DNA of 64,000 nt from Apostichopus japonicus (GCF_037975245.1 NC_092583.1:2318764-2382763); one strand, 5' to 3'; positions 10,949-22,332 are shown, counted from the stretch's first letter. Notes: a model not told the origin generated them from the letters alone. A program made the numbers and translations.

Positions 10949-11440
10949 TTATGCAGCAAAGTCTGCAAAATCTCTGTCCACTGTGACGTCATTTCCGTTG
11001 CGTTTACCGAAGAACATACCCAAATCGTTATAATCCCTGTTCTGCCGTTGCATCCCGGTATCGTCTGAATTGGTGCGTTTACCGAAGAAGAATCCTAAAT
11101 CACCGTAATCACGTTTACCTACATCCTGAATAGCATCCTGTATTGCTGTTATCTCTTTTAGTTGCTGCGGGTTCCACCTGACCAGGTGCATATCGTGCGA
11201 GGAGGCGTCCGCGGGAACGAGTGGAATGCCGAAGCCGTCGACGACGCTATGTTGTCTGTTCCTGCTGCCACCTGCTGCTGATGACCCGTAGTCGACCTTT
11301 GATTTAAGCACGTGGATGAGGTCATTGTACAAGCCTTCCTGCGGTTCCTTCGGGTTGACTAACGGGTAAGACCACACTGTGACAACTAGTAAAGTTAGGA
11401 ACAGGACGGTGAGCGTTGTTATAATGCGTGATATGGCCAT
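10949..11440 (-). CDS. Cholecystokinin/gastrin (sulfakinin)-type neuropeptide precursor, complete, 163 aa
   Basis: This is a secreted prepropeptide that should yield two amidated CCK-type peptides. Residues 1-24 form a signal peptide (MAISR, then a Leu/Val/Thr-rich core), with likely cleavage after VWS. A spacer (25-110) ends in GKR. Peptide 1 is DYGDLGFFF (111-119) followed by G-K-R, where Gly donates the amide and KR is the dibasic cleavage site. Peptide 2 is DYNDLGMFF (136-144) followed by GKR. A short acidic tail (148-163) ends in TAA. Tyrosine beside Asp, a central Leu-Gly and a C-terminal Phe-amide match the CCK/sulfakinin pattern, in which the tyrosine is usually sulfated and the peptide acts on a GPCR. 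The start is set by the signal peptide, and the whole CDS lies in one exon. No coding neighbour is recognised. A SALMFamide precursor was considered but lacks the DY context. Family call strong; echinoderm (sea cucumber) origin inferred. Confidence 0.92.
   Translation of the reverse strand: MAISRIITTLTVLFLTLLVVTVWSYPLVNPKEPQEGLYNDLIHVLKSKVDYGSSAAGGSRNRQHSVVDGFGIPLVPADASSHDMHLVRWNPQQLKEITAIQDAIQDVGKRDYGDLGFFFGKRTNSDDTGMQRQNRDYNDLGMFFGKRNGNDVTVDRDFADFAA
11009..11035 (-). other. Predicted mature peptide 2: DYNDLGMFF-amide
   Basis: Residues 136-144 are followed by Gly-Lys-Arg with the same GGT AAA CGC codons as peptide 1, which points to internal duplication. There is no dibasic site upstream. 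The preceding residues are Q-R-Q-N-R, so release would need cleavage after single Arg135 (a furin-like R-x-x-R) or after Arg132, which would give an N-extended form starting with Gln. Confidence 0.85.
11084..11110 (-). other. Predicted mature peptide 1: DYGDLGFFF-amide
   Basis: Residues 111-119 lie between an upstream Gly-Lys-Arg and a downstream Gly-Lys-Arg. The downstream Gly (120) is the amidation donor. Tyr112 has Asp on its N side and another Asp two residues later, a good tyrosine-sulfation context. The upstream GKR would also leave an amidatable Gly on the spacer peptide. Confidence 0.88.
11369..11440 (-). other. Signal peptide coding segment of the CCK-type precursor
   Basis: Residues 1-24 comprise a short N-region with one Arg (position 5), a hydrophobic core of about 15 residues (Ile, Leu, Val, Phe, Thr) and a V-W-S end that satisfies the -3/-1 rule before Tyr25-Pro26. 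It directs the precursor into the secretory pathway. The exact cleavage site is inferred. Confidence 0.85.
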
Positions 11441-11448
11441 GATTATAT

Positions 11449-11450
11449 CT
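11449..11450 (-). promoter_or_regulatory. Predicted 3' splice site in the 5' UTR of the CCK-type gene
   Basis: Reading the minus strand, a pyrimidine tract (ACTTTTTTCTTTTAG) ends in AG only 8 nt before the ATG (exon begins ATATAATC ATG). This matches an animal 3' splice site and implies that the coding exon is preceded by an intron and at least one non-coding upstream exon at higher coordinates. Confirmation needs a spliced transcript. Confidence 0.65.
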
Positions 11451-13368
11451 AAAAGAAAAAAGTTTAAAAAAATGTAAGTATAAAATTTATTTAAAAAAAA
11501 AATCTGAATTGATAGGTTTCCTTATTCCTTATTCTGACAAACTATTAAAAACGACGACAAAACAACAACAACAAATTGAAGAACCATAACAACAACAAGA
11601 AAATAAGGAAATGACCTTCAAATATATGGTTTTTTATCGGTTCGACGTTTGTACAGGATTTGCAAACGCTTTTGTATTTCTGAAGTCACGTGACCGGTTG
11701 AAGAGTTCATGCATACTACAGCCGTTTTATTCGTTGTCAACAACTTTGACGTATGTTTCATTGAAAAAAATTCGAAGAAAAGAAAGAAGAATAAAAAAGA
11801 AACATTTATTATCAAGTACTTTTTGAAGAAAAAAAAATGAACCTTTATAACTTTGAGCGATCGCCGAACTGGACATTTGTCCTCTCCGATCGTTACAAGT
11901 TATCTATTGGCGGGGTCATTTACCTTGAACGATCCTCCAAATATTCATATTTGCCCTAACAACAGATAACAATCGGGCAGAAATAGCCACAGCAACAGCA
12001 CTTTGTTCACTTAAAGTAAAGTATAGCTGCGGGCAACAACAAAAAACAGCCACCAAAAAAAAAAAAGTGTCGGAAATATGATTTTCTTTTCTCTTCACCG
12101 ATGTTACTTTTTTTTTGTCCAAACACACTCAAGGAATCATCTTAAATAACCGGAAGAGGTTGCTCAAATCACCCTCTTGGAAAGGTTGTACGTGTAAGAG
12201 AAGATGGAGACAATTCTTGACAGTAATTAAAAAAAGTAAGATTATGAAAAAAATAAAAAAAACCTTTTGCTTGGAATTTGACATTTTTGTGTGTGTGTGT
12301 GTGTGAAAATGTCACCGATATGATGACGATGTGTATCACACATAGGCTTTATAAAAGATTCTCATATCTTCCCGGACTACAGTATATCAACTATATCGCA
12401 TTAAACGGCCAATTAAAAACACCGACGATGCTCCCCAGAGATTAAATTTCCTTTCATTTTGTCTTCACATTACCTTTAAAAGAAAAAAGTCAAATTGTGA
12501 TTATTTAAGAGTATAATATGACCCCAGCATGGTATTAGGTTTAGGAGTTGTGTTTCATATAGTACAAGATAGCGCGAGGTGTTTTCTCTTGTGCTTTCCT
12601 CTTTGGTAAATGCCTCTCACAAATTGGAGGCCCTATCAACGTGAACTTGTCGGGTTGAATTGGTCAATTTCCTGGTCAGCTTGAGATATTGAAACTTGAG
12701 TTCTCTAGCAAATATGTTTTAAAGTTGATACAATGTCTGCCAATAAAAAAAAAATGAGATTTAACTAAAGAAAGAACAATTTGGGGCTTATCTTGACTGT
12801 CGGTTTGCCCTTATGAAAAGAACTATACAAGTAATATATTGGGGTAGGGGGAGGGGACATATCCCCCCACCGCCCTCCAACAGATTTAAGTAGGGGTTGA
12901 AGTTTTATGGAAGGGCGAGAGTCGAATGAAGGATTTCATAAAGAAGGGGACGTTGTGGCAATTAGACTGTTGAAGGCGACTCTGATGAGGATAACTATGA
13001 AATTTGTTGACGTCAAATGGTGCAAAAATAGGCATAAATGGGGTACTATATTTAGACTATAAGGTAAGGCTTTACATAGCTCAAGACGCCAGGTTACGCT
13101 AAGAAATGAGTTTTAAGCGAGTTTGAAAAGGGGTGGTATAATTCTTTCCCTGCCGCTGACAGCACTAATTTCCCAAGACTGGCGGTGGATGGTGGAAGCA
13201 GGGGATATTCCCCCGCCCCCTCCCCCTTGCCAATGTCTTTGCAACCAAAATTGAGATACTGTACAGTGACGTTTCGTACGGTTCTCCGGTGTAGTAGATG
13301 GGGTAGAATGTGGTCAGCGGTATCGGCTGATAGGAAGAGCAGCCTATAATTGTTAGGTGTTACATAGT

Positions 13369-13371
<3 letters not shown>
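11451..13371. other. Presumed 5' intron/upstream region of the CCK-type gene; nothing else recognised
   Basis: If the 3' splice site at 11449-11450 is used, this stretch is intron. It contains homopolymer A/T runs, a (GT)n run at 12289-12304, G-rich/C-rich patches near 12845-12885 and 13200-13230, and TGACGTCA at 13008-13015. Confidence 0.45.
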
Positions 13372-13373
<2 letters not shown>

Positions 13374-13464
<91 letters not shown>

Positions 13465-13606
13465 TAAATATATATATATAATATATATAAATATATGTAT
13501 ATATATTTATATATATATATTATATATACATATATATATATATATTTATATATTATACATATATAATACATATAAAGTATATATATATTATTATATATTT
13601 ATATAT
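13374..13606. repeat. (TA)n microsatellite, about 230 bp
   Basis: An almost pure TA run (13374-13456) continues as TA with ATAATATA/AAATATA interruptions up to the dispersed repeat at 13607. Confidence 0.97.
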
Positions 13607-13766
13607 ATGACATTGACAATGTGTTTGTCATATTAACATCTCGTATCACTTGGGAGTTCTTTGCAGGAAGACTCTCTTCAAACTTCGATCAATAGAAGAA
13701 ATAATTGAGATGAAAAGATCCACACGTTCATTTTGCACTAAAAAGGGAGATACCAGGCATTGACAT
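13607..13766 (-). repeat. Dispersed repeat ending in (TA)n, copy 2
   Basis: This is the inverse-orientation counterpart of 2654-2848, sharing CATTGACAATGTGTTTGTC and AAACTTCGATCAATAGAAGA. The (TA)n lies at the same end of the repeat as in copy 1. Confidence 0.75.
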
Positions 13767-14528
13767 ATTATATATGAGTAGCGTAAATGTAAGGTTAATT
13801 TTATGGGTAACACACCTGCACAATGTACCTTATAAATTTCCGGATCGATGGCAAATTGTCTCTGTCATATTCCATATTTAAACAACAATAATAACTATAA
13901 AAGAAGTGTAATCTTAACTTATTAAACCGAACCGTTAAAACTAACTCAACTTTTGTTTTGAGTTGACTTGAGTTGAAAACTAAAAGAGGGGTAAAGAAAC
14001 GGAGAATAAGAAGGATGACGAGGGCAAAAAAAATAAACGCAAGCGAAAAAAAATATATGACAAGGGTGTGGGAATCTGTTATCCTTTTGATGTAATTCAA
14101 TTCCCATTTTCCGAGAAGAAGTACTAGTATTTGTTATAAAAGTATGATTGGAAAAAAAATAGAAAAAATGAAAGGTATTATGAGTTTATTCACAGCAATA
14201 TTATACTGATTCGATGCTTAAGTGGCCCCATAAAGCACTCATCTTCAAAGCCACGGTAATCTTGATACAAACCATCAAGGAAGGAAAATGACACTTTTAC
14301 AGCGTCCTTCTACCTGTCTGGTCCCCACATACATACGCCTCATTTTTCAAGTTTTCTTTTTCTTCCTTGTTTTGCCAACATTCACGGTCCCCCCCCCCCC
14401 TTTTATTTTATTTTCCGTTTCCTCTTTGAAAAAAAAGAGAGTTATATAATAGGCTATCATTACGCAATGTTAATTATCTACGCCATAGATACACACGTGA
14501 CCCTTGCACCTACAGCTGCCGTACAATA

Positions 14529-14645
14529 ATTGTTTGTTTGTTTATTTACTTGTTTTATCACAAAAACATTACAATGTGAAAGGAAGTCTTCTATGAAGCC
14601 TGCATTGGCTTAACAGAGTAGAAGACTCCCTGGTAAAAGAAGAAA
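14529..14645 (-). mobile_element. Possible LINE 3' tail
   Basis: On the minus strand AAGCCAATGCAGGCTTCAT is followed by AGAAGACTTCC, about 30 nt of unique sequence and a tail of AAATAAACAAACAAACAA. The inverted GAAGTCTTCT/AGAAGACTCC arms and the A-rich simple tail resemble non-LTR 3' ends. No ORF remains, so the family is uncertain. Confidence 0.4.
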
Positions 14646-14776
14646 AATATAATACAAGTTGAATGAGCAGAATGATACAGATACTTTAAGGAGTAATAAC
14701 TAGACAGGATAACATTGTCCTAGTTCATAAAGAATTTAGCTATTCATGTAATTACTTAATATATATAAATATACAT

Positions 14777-15146
14777 AAATAAGGGGTTAATCAACGGTCT
14801 AGCGTGCGTTACTCACAGGATTAATGCACGATCGGGGGATAATGCAAGCGATGCACGAGGGCGGAGCCCGAGTGCATCCAGCGATAGCATTAACACCCGG
14901 AGTGCATTAATCATGTGAGTAACGCACGCTAGACCGTTGATTAACCCCGTTCATTCATACACTACCATTTGTGTGGGGGAAAAATCATAAAACAAAACAT
15001 TTTTGGTTACATATAACCAAAGATTTATTAAAGTGATGCCCCGTAATTTTACCGTGCGTTACTCACAGGATTAACCACGGTCAGCTGACCTGAATGGACC
15101 AATAGGATTTAGGAGTCTTTACTAAGTATGAATGAACAACGTATTA
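14777..15146. mobile_element. Foldback (MITE-like) element, copy 1
   Basis: Positions 14783-14948 form a 166-bp palindrome. The outer 47-nt arms (GGGGTTAATCAACGG...ATTAATGCAC) match with one mismatch, and the inner part is imperfect around GGGC-GGA-GCCC. A 3' extension of about 190 bp repeats GTGCGTTACTCACAGGATTA once more and ends with GTATGAATGAAC, the inverse of GTTCATTCATAC beside the palindrome. A nearly identical copy lies at 22552-22930. No ORF. Superfamily not assigned. Confidence 0.85.
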
Positions 15147-15910
15147 GTATGTTGTGGTGAATACCATCATCAACTGGGTGTGTGTATACATCAAAACCGC
15201 GTATTCATTTGTTCTGTCTCAAGTGAATTGCTCGAAGTCCGACAATCTTCGTTTTTTTCCTTCAACGCACAAGAGAGCAACATCCCCCTCAAGTTACCCC
15301 TCTTCAAATCCTCAGCAAGATTAAGCGTTTCATCCCCCCCTCCTCTCAGCCGGTTTAAAATCCCCCTCTTCCCATATATATATATTTATTTATTTATGTT
15401 ACATTTATATCATGCGTACGAAGTTATTATTATTGTTTTTATAGTTGCTGCATAACGGTTTGTACTATAATGACTAGATATAAACATTCAGTTTCCAGGC
15501 AACAAGTTTAACTCAAAATATTACCCCGAATCCGATCATTCCTTAGACCGATTTTTGCAGTTGACTTGCCGCAAGTTGTCAAGTATTTCAAGCGTTTTTC
15601 CATACACCTGATCGATTATGAGTTATGACAACCCAAATAAAAGAAATTCGTTAACCTTCGAGATTATTTTCAGCTCTTTTTGAGGACTAAGAAAGCCATG
15701 ATATTATTTCCAATTATTCTCTAGTTCATTCATTCATTCATTCTCATGCAAATTGATTTTTTTTTTTTGGGGGGGGGGGGGTCTTTCATGTGGTTCTTTT
15801 TGTACAATAAGCGCATAGTCTCCTTCAAGGCTATCTAATGAACTAATAAAAATGAAAGGAAAAAAAAATGTTTTCCTTTTTCTGATACAATATCGGCAGT
15901 TTGGGGAATA
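15147..15910. other. No gene recognised
   Basis: Holds a T12G13 junction tract at 15757-15781 and a (CATT)n patch at about 15727-15742. Nothing else stands out. Confidence 0.55.
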
Positions 15911-16195
15911 TTAAAGGGATATTCCGAAGTTGGTTGCTTAATACTATTGTGCTGAAAATGGTCTGCATCTTGGCAGTTATGAAATTACAGACCACCTACT
16001 GTGATCCGTTTCCTGGGAGAATCGATGGTTTAGCCAGCAAAAAAAATAAAGTTTACATTCAATCAACCATTACTTGAGTTAGGGACAAGATATTGAAATG
16101 GTGCTTTTCAACGAATAGTCTGGAATAACTTCATTTTCCATATTAGGGTCTCATTGTAACATTCTATGGTTTTACCTGAAATTAAAAATGTTTCG
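15911..16195 (+). mobile_element. Family-B element, short copy
   Basis: It starts TTAAAGGGATATTCCGAAG, like 8323, and carries the conserved body blocks (ACAGACCACCTACTGTGATC; TTACATTCAATCAACCAT; GAGTTAGGGACAAGATATTG). The interior segment seen in the longer copies is missing. The right boundary is not clear and is given approximately. Confidence 0.6.
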
Positions 16196-19100
16196 ATACA
16201 GTGGCGGTGTATAGCCGGAGCCCGGGGAAGTGTGTACATGCCCCCCTCCCTCCCCCTTCCTCCTCAAGTTTTGTGAAGAATAAAAAACACTTCAAAAGTA
16301 CCTCTTTTCATAAACTACAAGTGCCCATATATGTTTATGAAAAGAACCTGGTTTCGATATTTTTATTGAAAAAGTACCTTTTTTTTTAGTGAGTAACCTG
16401 TAGTTGAGAATCATGAACACTGTAACTCAACAGGGCCGTTTTGTTGGGGAATAAATTCAATTACTGGTCTGAATGTACAGATGGTCACTTCTGTCGAGAG
16501 GTTTGTTTCCTCAAATCAAAGTCACGTGTCCCACTGCCCTTCCAAGTCTGTACCTCCTCCCCCATATATTACTCTCATCTGCCGCCTGTCATCTTCATTC
16601 ATTGAGTATACGTTAATCTCATGTTGTGCTAATGATCCTCTGAAATTGTGTGGATGTTTCCAATTCCAAATATTGCTTTGTTATAATCGAGCTCACTGAG
16701 AAAACTTGGAATGGGGGGGGGGGGGGTAAAATATAACTCAAAATTAGGACAAAATCCAGAAAATCTAAGGTGGACAAAAGTAGTGTTTATCTTTCAGGAC
16801 CGTCGATCCTATAGGTAGCAGAGGGTTACTGGCACCTGTGGGGAATAATATGATTCCACCACCACCCCCCCACCCCCTCAAATAATCCCTAGTGGATGAA
16901 TGAACAAAACAATATATAGATACGAAACTTTGGATTGTCTGTTTCAACGTATATATCTAAAGCAGTACGGTACATGTTAAATGAATATTAGAACACCTGC
17001 TTGGAATAATGTTCTTGAATACCCGTTGCTTCCTATACAGACATTGGTTATAGGTATACCTGTGGGATGGGGTAGAAGGGGGGGGGGTTAAAAAATTTAC
17101 AGCCACTTTGTGTTTTCTTCTGATCAAGAGTATTGGCATTCGTGGAAGGCTTGTATCGGTAAGTTTACCCCCCCCCCCCCCAACCTTGAAACGGATCGAC
17201 TCCCCCCGTCTGGCATTATTTTTTTTAAGTTTTCACATATACAGATAGTTCTTAATGAAAAAAGAAATAAGTCAAAGAAAAAAAAAACAGAATCTATACC
17301 CTTAACGCAATGGTTTTGCTAATAAATATTTTTTTTGTGAATTTGAAATTGAGGTGGGTGTGGGGAGAGTGGGGAAGTGTACCCGTAGCAGTCTTATTCT
17401 CCTCCGACTGAATGTAAAAATAATCCCCGAATGAACCATTTCAACCCGACTGACTATGGAAAGTCGGAGAGGAGGCACACCTCCGCCTTCCACCCCCTCC
17501 CCACCTCGCCCCCTCACTTGCACGCCACTGCCATATTTTTTGCACCCAAAACCTTTTCACTCTAAATTGACATTTCCTGGGTCGCTGGTGTTTTGATGTG
17601 GGTGGGGTAGAGTTAGTGTTGGTTGTGGAGGGGGGGGGCCTCCTCACCCCATGCGCACGCCACTGATAGTTAAGCCTAGCCTATATTTAGGCTCAACTAG
17701 GCTCAACAATATTGTCGACATATCGCCATTAGCGAGTCGAATTATAACTACAAGCGATTATATTATCTATATTTACGACTGAAAAAAAAATCGCCAATTT
17801 TAAACTGAAAATTTCCTCCGTATATTTTTCTGAATGACCAAACTGAATGAAATTTTTTACAAACTATTTGAGACTATATTTGAGTAGGTTTTTTTTAAAA
17901 TTTACTGCGACAACCACAACGTCGATTTGTGTTTGGTCATTGGCATTGTTTTGGTTATTGTTATTATGAATGGATTTTTCAAGGTTTCTGACGATTTTCG
18001 TTTTTCTTAGATTTTCTGATGGGAGAAAATGAATTTTTATCCATTTTTTTTTTAATCAGCCAACTCTCTTTTCTAAACTTCTTAAAAAAAATCTAAAAAG
18101 AGCAATTTTTTTATTTTACCTCATTGACAATAAACTGCTGAGTAACTATCCCGTAATGGACCTCAATTTTTCCATCATTGGTTCAAGACCATCCTGTCAA
18201 ATTGTCTCAGGAAGCGAAAGCAATTTAATCAAAATGATTGGGGAATTTGAGAGAGAGAGAGATAAAGAGGAAAAAAAGAAGAAAAAAAATCTGATTTCTG
18301 ACGTCATCATATCAATGTCAAAATACCTTTTGTAAGAAGTGATATAAGCCTTGTTGTGTAAGTAGATGGTCACTATATACTACTATAGCCTGCGTCACTT
18401 GTTAATTTATTGATCGACTCTCGACTTTACAAGTCACCCCGCCATTTTCCGAGACCAGATCGTCAATCAAGAGCAAGATGAGGAGTGTCGATTCAACGGT
18501 CATATAAAGCTTTAAGTTGTTCATTATTGCTTTTTCTGGGCCTCTTGAATAGGGCATTGCATTATTGTGATTTTGTTTCTTTCGTCTGTTGTGCGTTTTT
18601 TTTTTCTTCATTTTTCCCTCCCTCCCTTCATCTTCTTTTTCTTCTTCTTTATCATGCAATCCGTTCTGGGATTTTCATATGTACATCTCACGTGCGAACA
18701 AACGTCAATATAATTACGTGACGTTTAAGGTGTTTTTGATAAAGTTAAAAAGGTTAGAAATGTGTCTCCTCGTTGCATTATTAAAATGTTTAAAATATTT
18801 TAATTTTTTAAAAATATTTTATGATATTTACTTATCACTCAAAACAGACTGGCAGTCTACTATGCGCCCCCCCCCCGCCTTCCCCCTTGCAGGTCACCCT
18901 CCTTAAATGTTTGCCCTCCTTACTCCCCTCCTCGTTAAACTCGGAAATCCTGGCTACGGGCTTTGATATTCAGAGACTGAGTATGGATTTAGCTAAATGG
19001 TTGCTATGATACCGTAGCGAGGTGACGACAAGCACAGAACATTTCTTACTCAGCAGGAGCAAAAAGATGATTTCAATATATTCGTGTCCACTGAAAATTC

Positions 19101-20301
19101 CACTCTCCTTTCCACCCTACCCTAGCGTAACTCCACGATCGCCCCTGCCTAAACAACAGTTTATATAGCAAAGGAGCATATAAACTTCATATTGAAGGAT
19201 AAGTTAAGGCAAGCTAAAAAAATTAAAAACAAAATCAAATTTTGATATGTTGCACTTCTAAACCACTTTTAATTTTGAGGAATGACCCTTTTAAATAGAT
19301 GAGGAATATTATTGCAAGTGACTGGACTATATAGTCTAACACATAGAGCATTATAGGTCATTTCCTTAGACGCAACACAAAATTTATCGAGGAAAAACGT
19401 AAGACTTTTACGGCATCAAAACATGTTTCCAAAAGTAGTGCAAATTGGTTAAATACAGATGGTGTTGAATGCCATCCAAACTAGATGTCTTTTGTTTAGG
19501 CTATATGGAGATAAAAGAATACGTTTTGGTAGAGTTATTAGAACTGAAGAAATCATTCAACATTTAGACCTGTACTGGGAAGTCTGACGTCATTGTCAAT
19601 TTATCCTTAAAGGAGCATTCCTGCTAGATATTTTATAAACCAGATTAGCTATAGAAATATTTACTAGCACAACCGTTCTCTCCTGTTTTGCTTGCATTAC
19701 AAATCTCTGCATAAAGACATCCGTTGCTTTTAACATATCGTACGACAGACGCCATGAGGTCAAGTTCGATACAACCCATTACCTATCACAGTCCAGATGT
19801 CGCGTGAACGGAGCCTAACGTATACACTTCATATAACGTATACGGACCTATACAGAAGTATATTTCGGGTAGGGCGACAAGAAAAGAGACAGCCGTAATA
19901 AGAATCCTTGGCGAGTGTATTGAAGCTGTTTATCTGAATTAACATTTAACCACCAGAAACCCTAAACGAGTTATTCGGGAAGGTACAACATGTTTAAGTT
20001 AATAAAAACCTGTTACGGCAAAAGGGTTCATTGCATAAAATCGATAGTGCACTGTTACAAATTATATTTGCTGGAATATATCTGAACTCACAATTACTCA
20101 TCTTGAAGGTTACAGGGGGGAAAAAAGATGGGAAACATCAAAAGAACAGGAAGAAAAATAAAGGTACTAAGGAGAGAAATTTCCGCAGTGTAGTTTGTAA
20201 GATGCAGTATGTACAGTGTTGGTTCATTGCGTATATAAGTGGGATTTTATTATATTTTTAGATGACATTGTTTAATTAACCATTTCTGTCATATGCATAA
20301 C
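16196..20301. other. No gene recognised; C/G-rich patches and transposon-end-like motifs
   Basis: Several poly-C/poly-G runs occur (16713, 17082, 17169, 18866). hAT-like end motifs are CAGTGGCGGTG at 16199-16209, TGCACGCCACTG at 17519-17530 and GCGCACGCCACTG at 17653-17665. I could not pair them with matching target duplications. A (GA)n run lies at 18250-18263. A TTAAAGGAGCATTC end-like motif is at 19607-19620. Confidence 0.5.
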
Positions 20302-20410
20302 GTAGTGATGTTGAGTGTTGTGTGGTGTAAAAGTGTAGTGGTGCTGGTGGTGAGTGTAGAGTGGTGTTGAGTGGTGTTGAGTGTAGTGGTGTTGAGTGGT
20401 GTTGAGTGTC
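20302..20410. repeat. G/T-rich minisatellite (GAGTGGTGTT units)
   Basis: Degenerate repeats of GAGTGGTGTT and GAGTGTAGTGGTGTT fill about 110 bp. No coding frame. Confidence 0.85.
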
Positions 20411-20473
20411 CACCAAGAGATGATATCTTCTTTCCAATTTAAAATAACATTATTTGGTTTGAGTTATTAAGAA

Positions 20474-21284
20474 CATGGGCGGCGATCCTGGGGGGGGGGA
20501 GGTGGGATATATCCCCCCTGAAAATGGGTGGAGGGGATGTAATACACCATATCCCCCCACACCAAATGACAGGGATAAGAATATTTTCATGCCTACATTT
20601 ATGCATCATCGTGAATGTACGGCTCTTTTTTAGCTTCATTTCTCGCCTACCATAAACGCAGTGCGATCTTTTCAAAAAAGCAAGAATAGTTGACTGTAGG
20701 CTCCATTGGCCCTATAACAACAAAATGTATTATTGCGCCCACGGTATTGATATAGTACATATATGCACCCTCATAGTATTCATATAGGCCCTAGTACATG
20801 TTCCCTCGAACAGCTGAGAATCTCATGTTACCAGGGTAATGCTTAATACACGTTTCACCTGGATGCCCTAGCAATCTGTACCTAGGAATGTAACTATGTG
20901 AAATTGTGTACTGCATGTGTATAGGCCTATAATAGTCTGCATGAGGCCATTTTCTTAATCGAATAATATAAAAGAGCTCTAGAACATTCTAACGTAGCGC
21001 CTGAAACAAGACTGACAGGGGCAATTTTCCCAAAATAACACCCGAAATTAAAAAAAAAAGTATTTTGGATTCTGATTATGAGATATTTCGGATTTGATAT
21101 CCCCATTCTAAAGTTGGGTATATGCCGCTTGGAAACCTCGGGAAGTGCCGTTTTCGGCCATCTAGAGGGTTTGTAAATCCCAAAATTTTCTTGTACGCTA
21201 CGCGCCAACTCATGGTGGCGCTACGCTTAGATAGCCAACAAGGTCATATTCCCCCCCACTCGGAAGTACGGATCGCCGCCCATG
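20474..21284. mobile_element. hAT-like non-autonomous DNA element (811 bp), perfect TIR and TSD
   Basis: TIRs CATGGGCGGCGATCC (20474-20488) and GGATCGCCGCCCATG (21270-21284) are perfect over 15 bp. The flanks are an identical 8-bp repeat ATTAAGAA (20466-20473 and 21285-21292). Both are hallmarks of a hAT insertion. The subterminal block at 21130-21234, read on the minus strand, matches those of the elements at 6957 and 60828. A 93-codon minus-strand ORF spans that block but shows no transposase motif. Confidence 0.9.
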
Positions 21285-21292
21285 ATTAAGAA

Positions 21293-22201
21293 TGCATAAA
21301 AAACAACCGGCTTAAAGTGTTGGCCTGCACTGAGGAGCTGACGTCATCATGAAGTATCCTTAAAGGAGTACGCCAGATATTAAGCATATTTTAATGGTGA
21401 ATATCATATTCTTGGGCAAATATAATAATATATCGAGATTGTTAATTCATTAACGGCTTTCTAGTGGTTAATGTACATTATTGTATATACAATCTTTACA
21501 TTCGCCCCCAATCATGAGTCATGGTTGCTACTGCGCATGTACGTGGTGTTCTTCGTGATGTAAAATCACGTGATACATTCCTACTGACGACACTGTAGCA
21601 CACCTAAGTACACATCGTGCCGCATACGTATATCAGTGAATTAACGGAAATTGTTTGCTCACACATATACATGTTTCTTAATGTTTGTGTGTTTAAGTGT
21701 GTGAGTAATTTACATAATTTAAAAAAAAAACATTCATACGACTTGATAACATCTATAAAACATAAATTATTATTATTTACTCCAATTAATTTCGAGATAG
21801 ATTTCATATAATTAAACGTCTAGTAACACTGATAAGACAAAGACCGACAGACAACAGTTGCTTTTGTCATCTAAATTCAAAGCATAGAACAATGAAACAA
21901 GGGTAACGTCTGGTGGGTAGGGGCGAGGCGAAGGGGGGGGGCTACCTATAGTTGCACCCATCCTTTGCAACCATACATTGCATACAACTCCACAGGAATA
22001 TTTGTGAGAATAACAATCATTATACCAGTATAAGTGGAATACTTGATTTTGTAATTTACAATCTCGATCAGTTTTTAATGGCGTAAATAAACTTAGGGTA
22101 GAATACATGTAATACAGGGGTGATGGGTTCAAAGTACTCAGAGTAGGGGAAAGTAAATGTTTCGTCAAAAATGCGGATCTGTGTCTCTCGCTGATACTCC
22201 G
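21293..22201. other. No gene recognised
   Basis: Contains a CCTTAAAGGAGTACGCCAG motif near 21359 related to the TTAAAGGAGCATTC ends elsewhere, TGACGTCA at 21339-21346 and a poly-G run near 21934-21941. Confidence 0.5.
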
Positions 22202-22332
22202 CTGCTAAGCTCCTCCCTCCCCTCCCTTCCCCTCCCCCCCTCCCCTTCCCCACCCCTCCCCTCCCCTCCCCTTCCCCTCCCCTCCCCTTCCCCTCCCCTC
22301 ACCTTCCCCTCCCTCCCCTCTCCCGTCACCTT
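22202..22332. repeat. Polypyrimidine tract (CCCCTCCCCTTC-type), G-quadruplex-prone on the minus strand
   Basis: About 130 bp made almost only of C and T, with more than twenty runs of three to seven C. The complementary strand therefore has many closely spaced G-runs. Reading frames through it (Pro/Ser/Leu or Gly/Glu/Arg) are artefacts. Confidence 0.9.

Noticed and set aside
16199-17665. A single large hAT element from CAGTGGCGGTG (16199) to GCGCACGCCACTG (17665)
   Set aside because: The 8-bp flanks (TTTCGATA and ATAGTTAA) do not match and the termini differ after CAGTGGCG, so the pairing is not supported.
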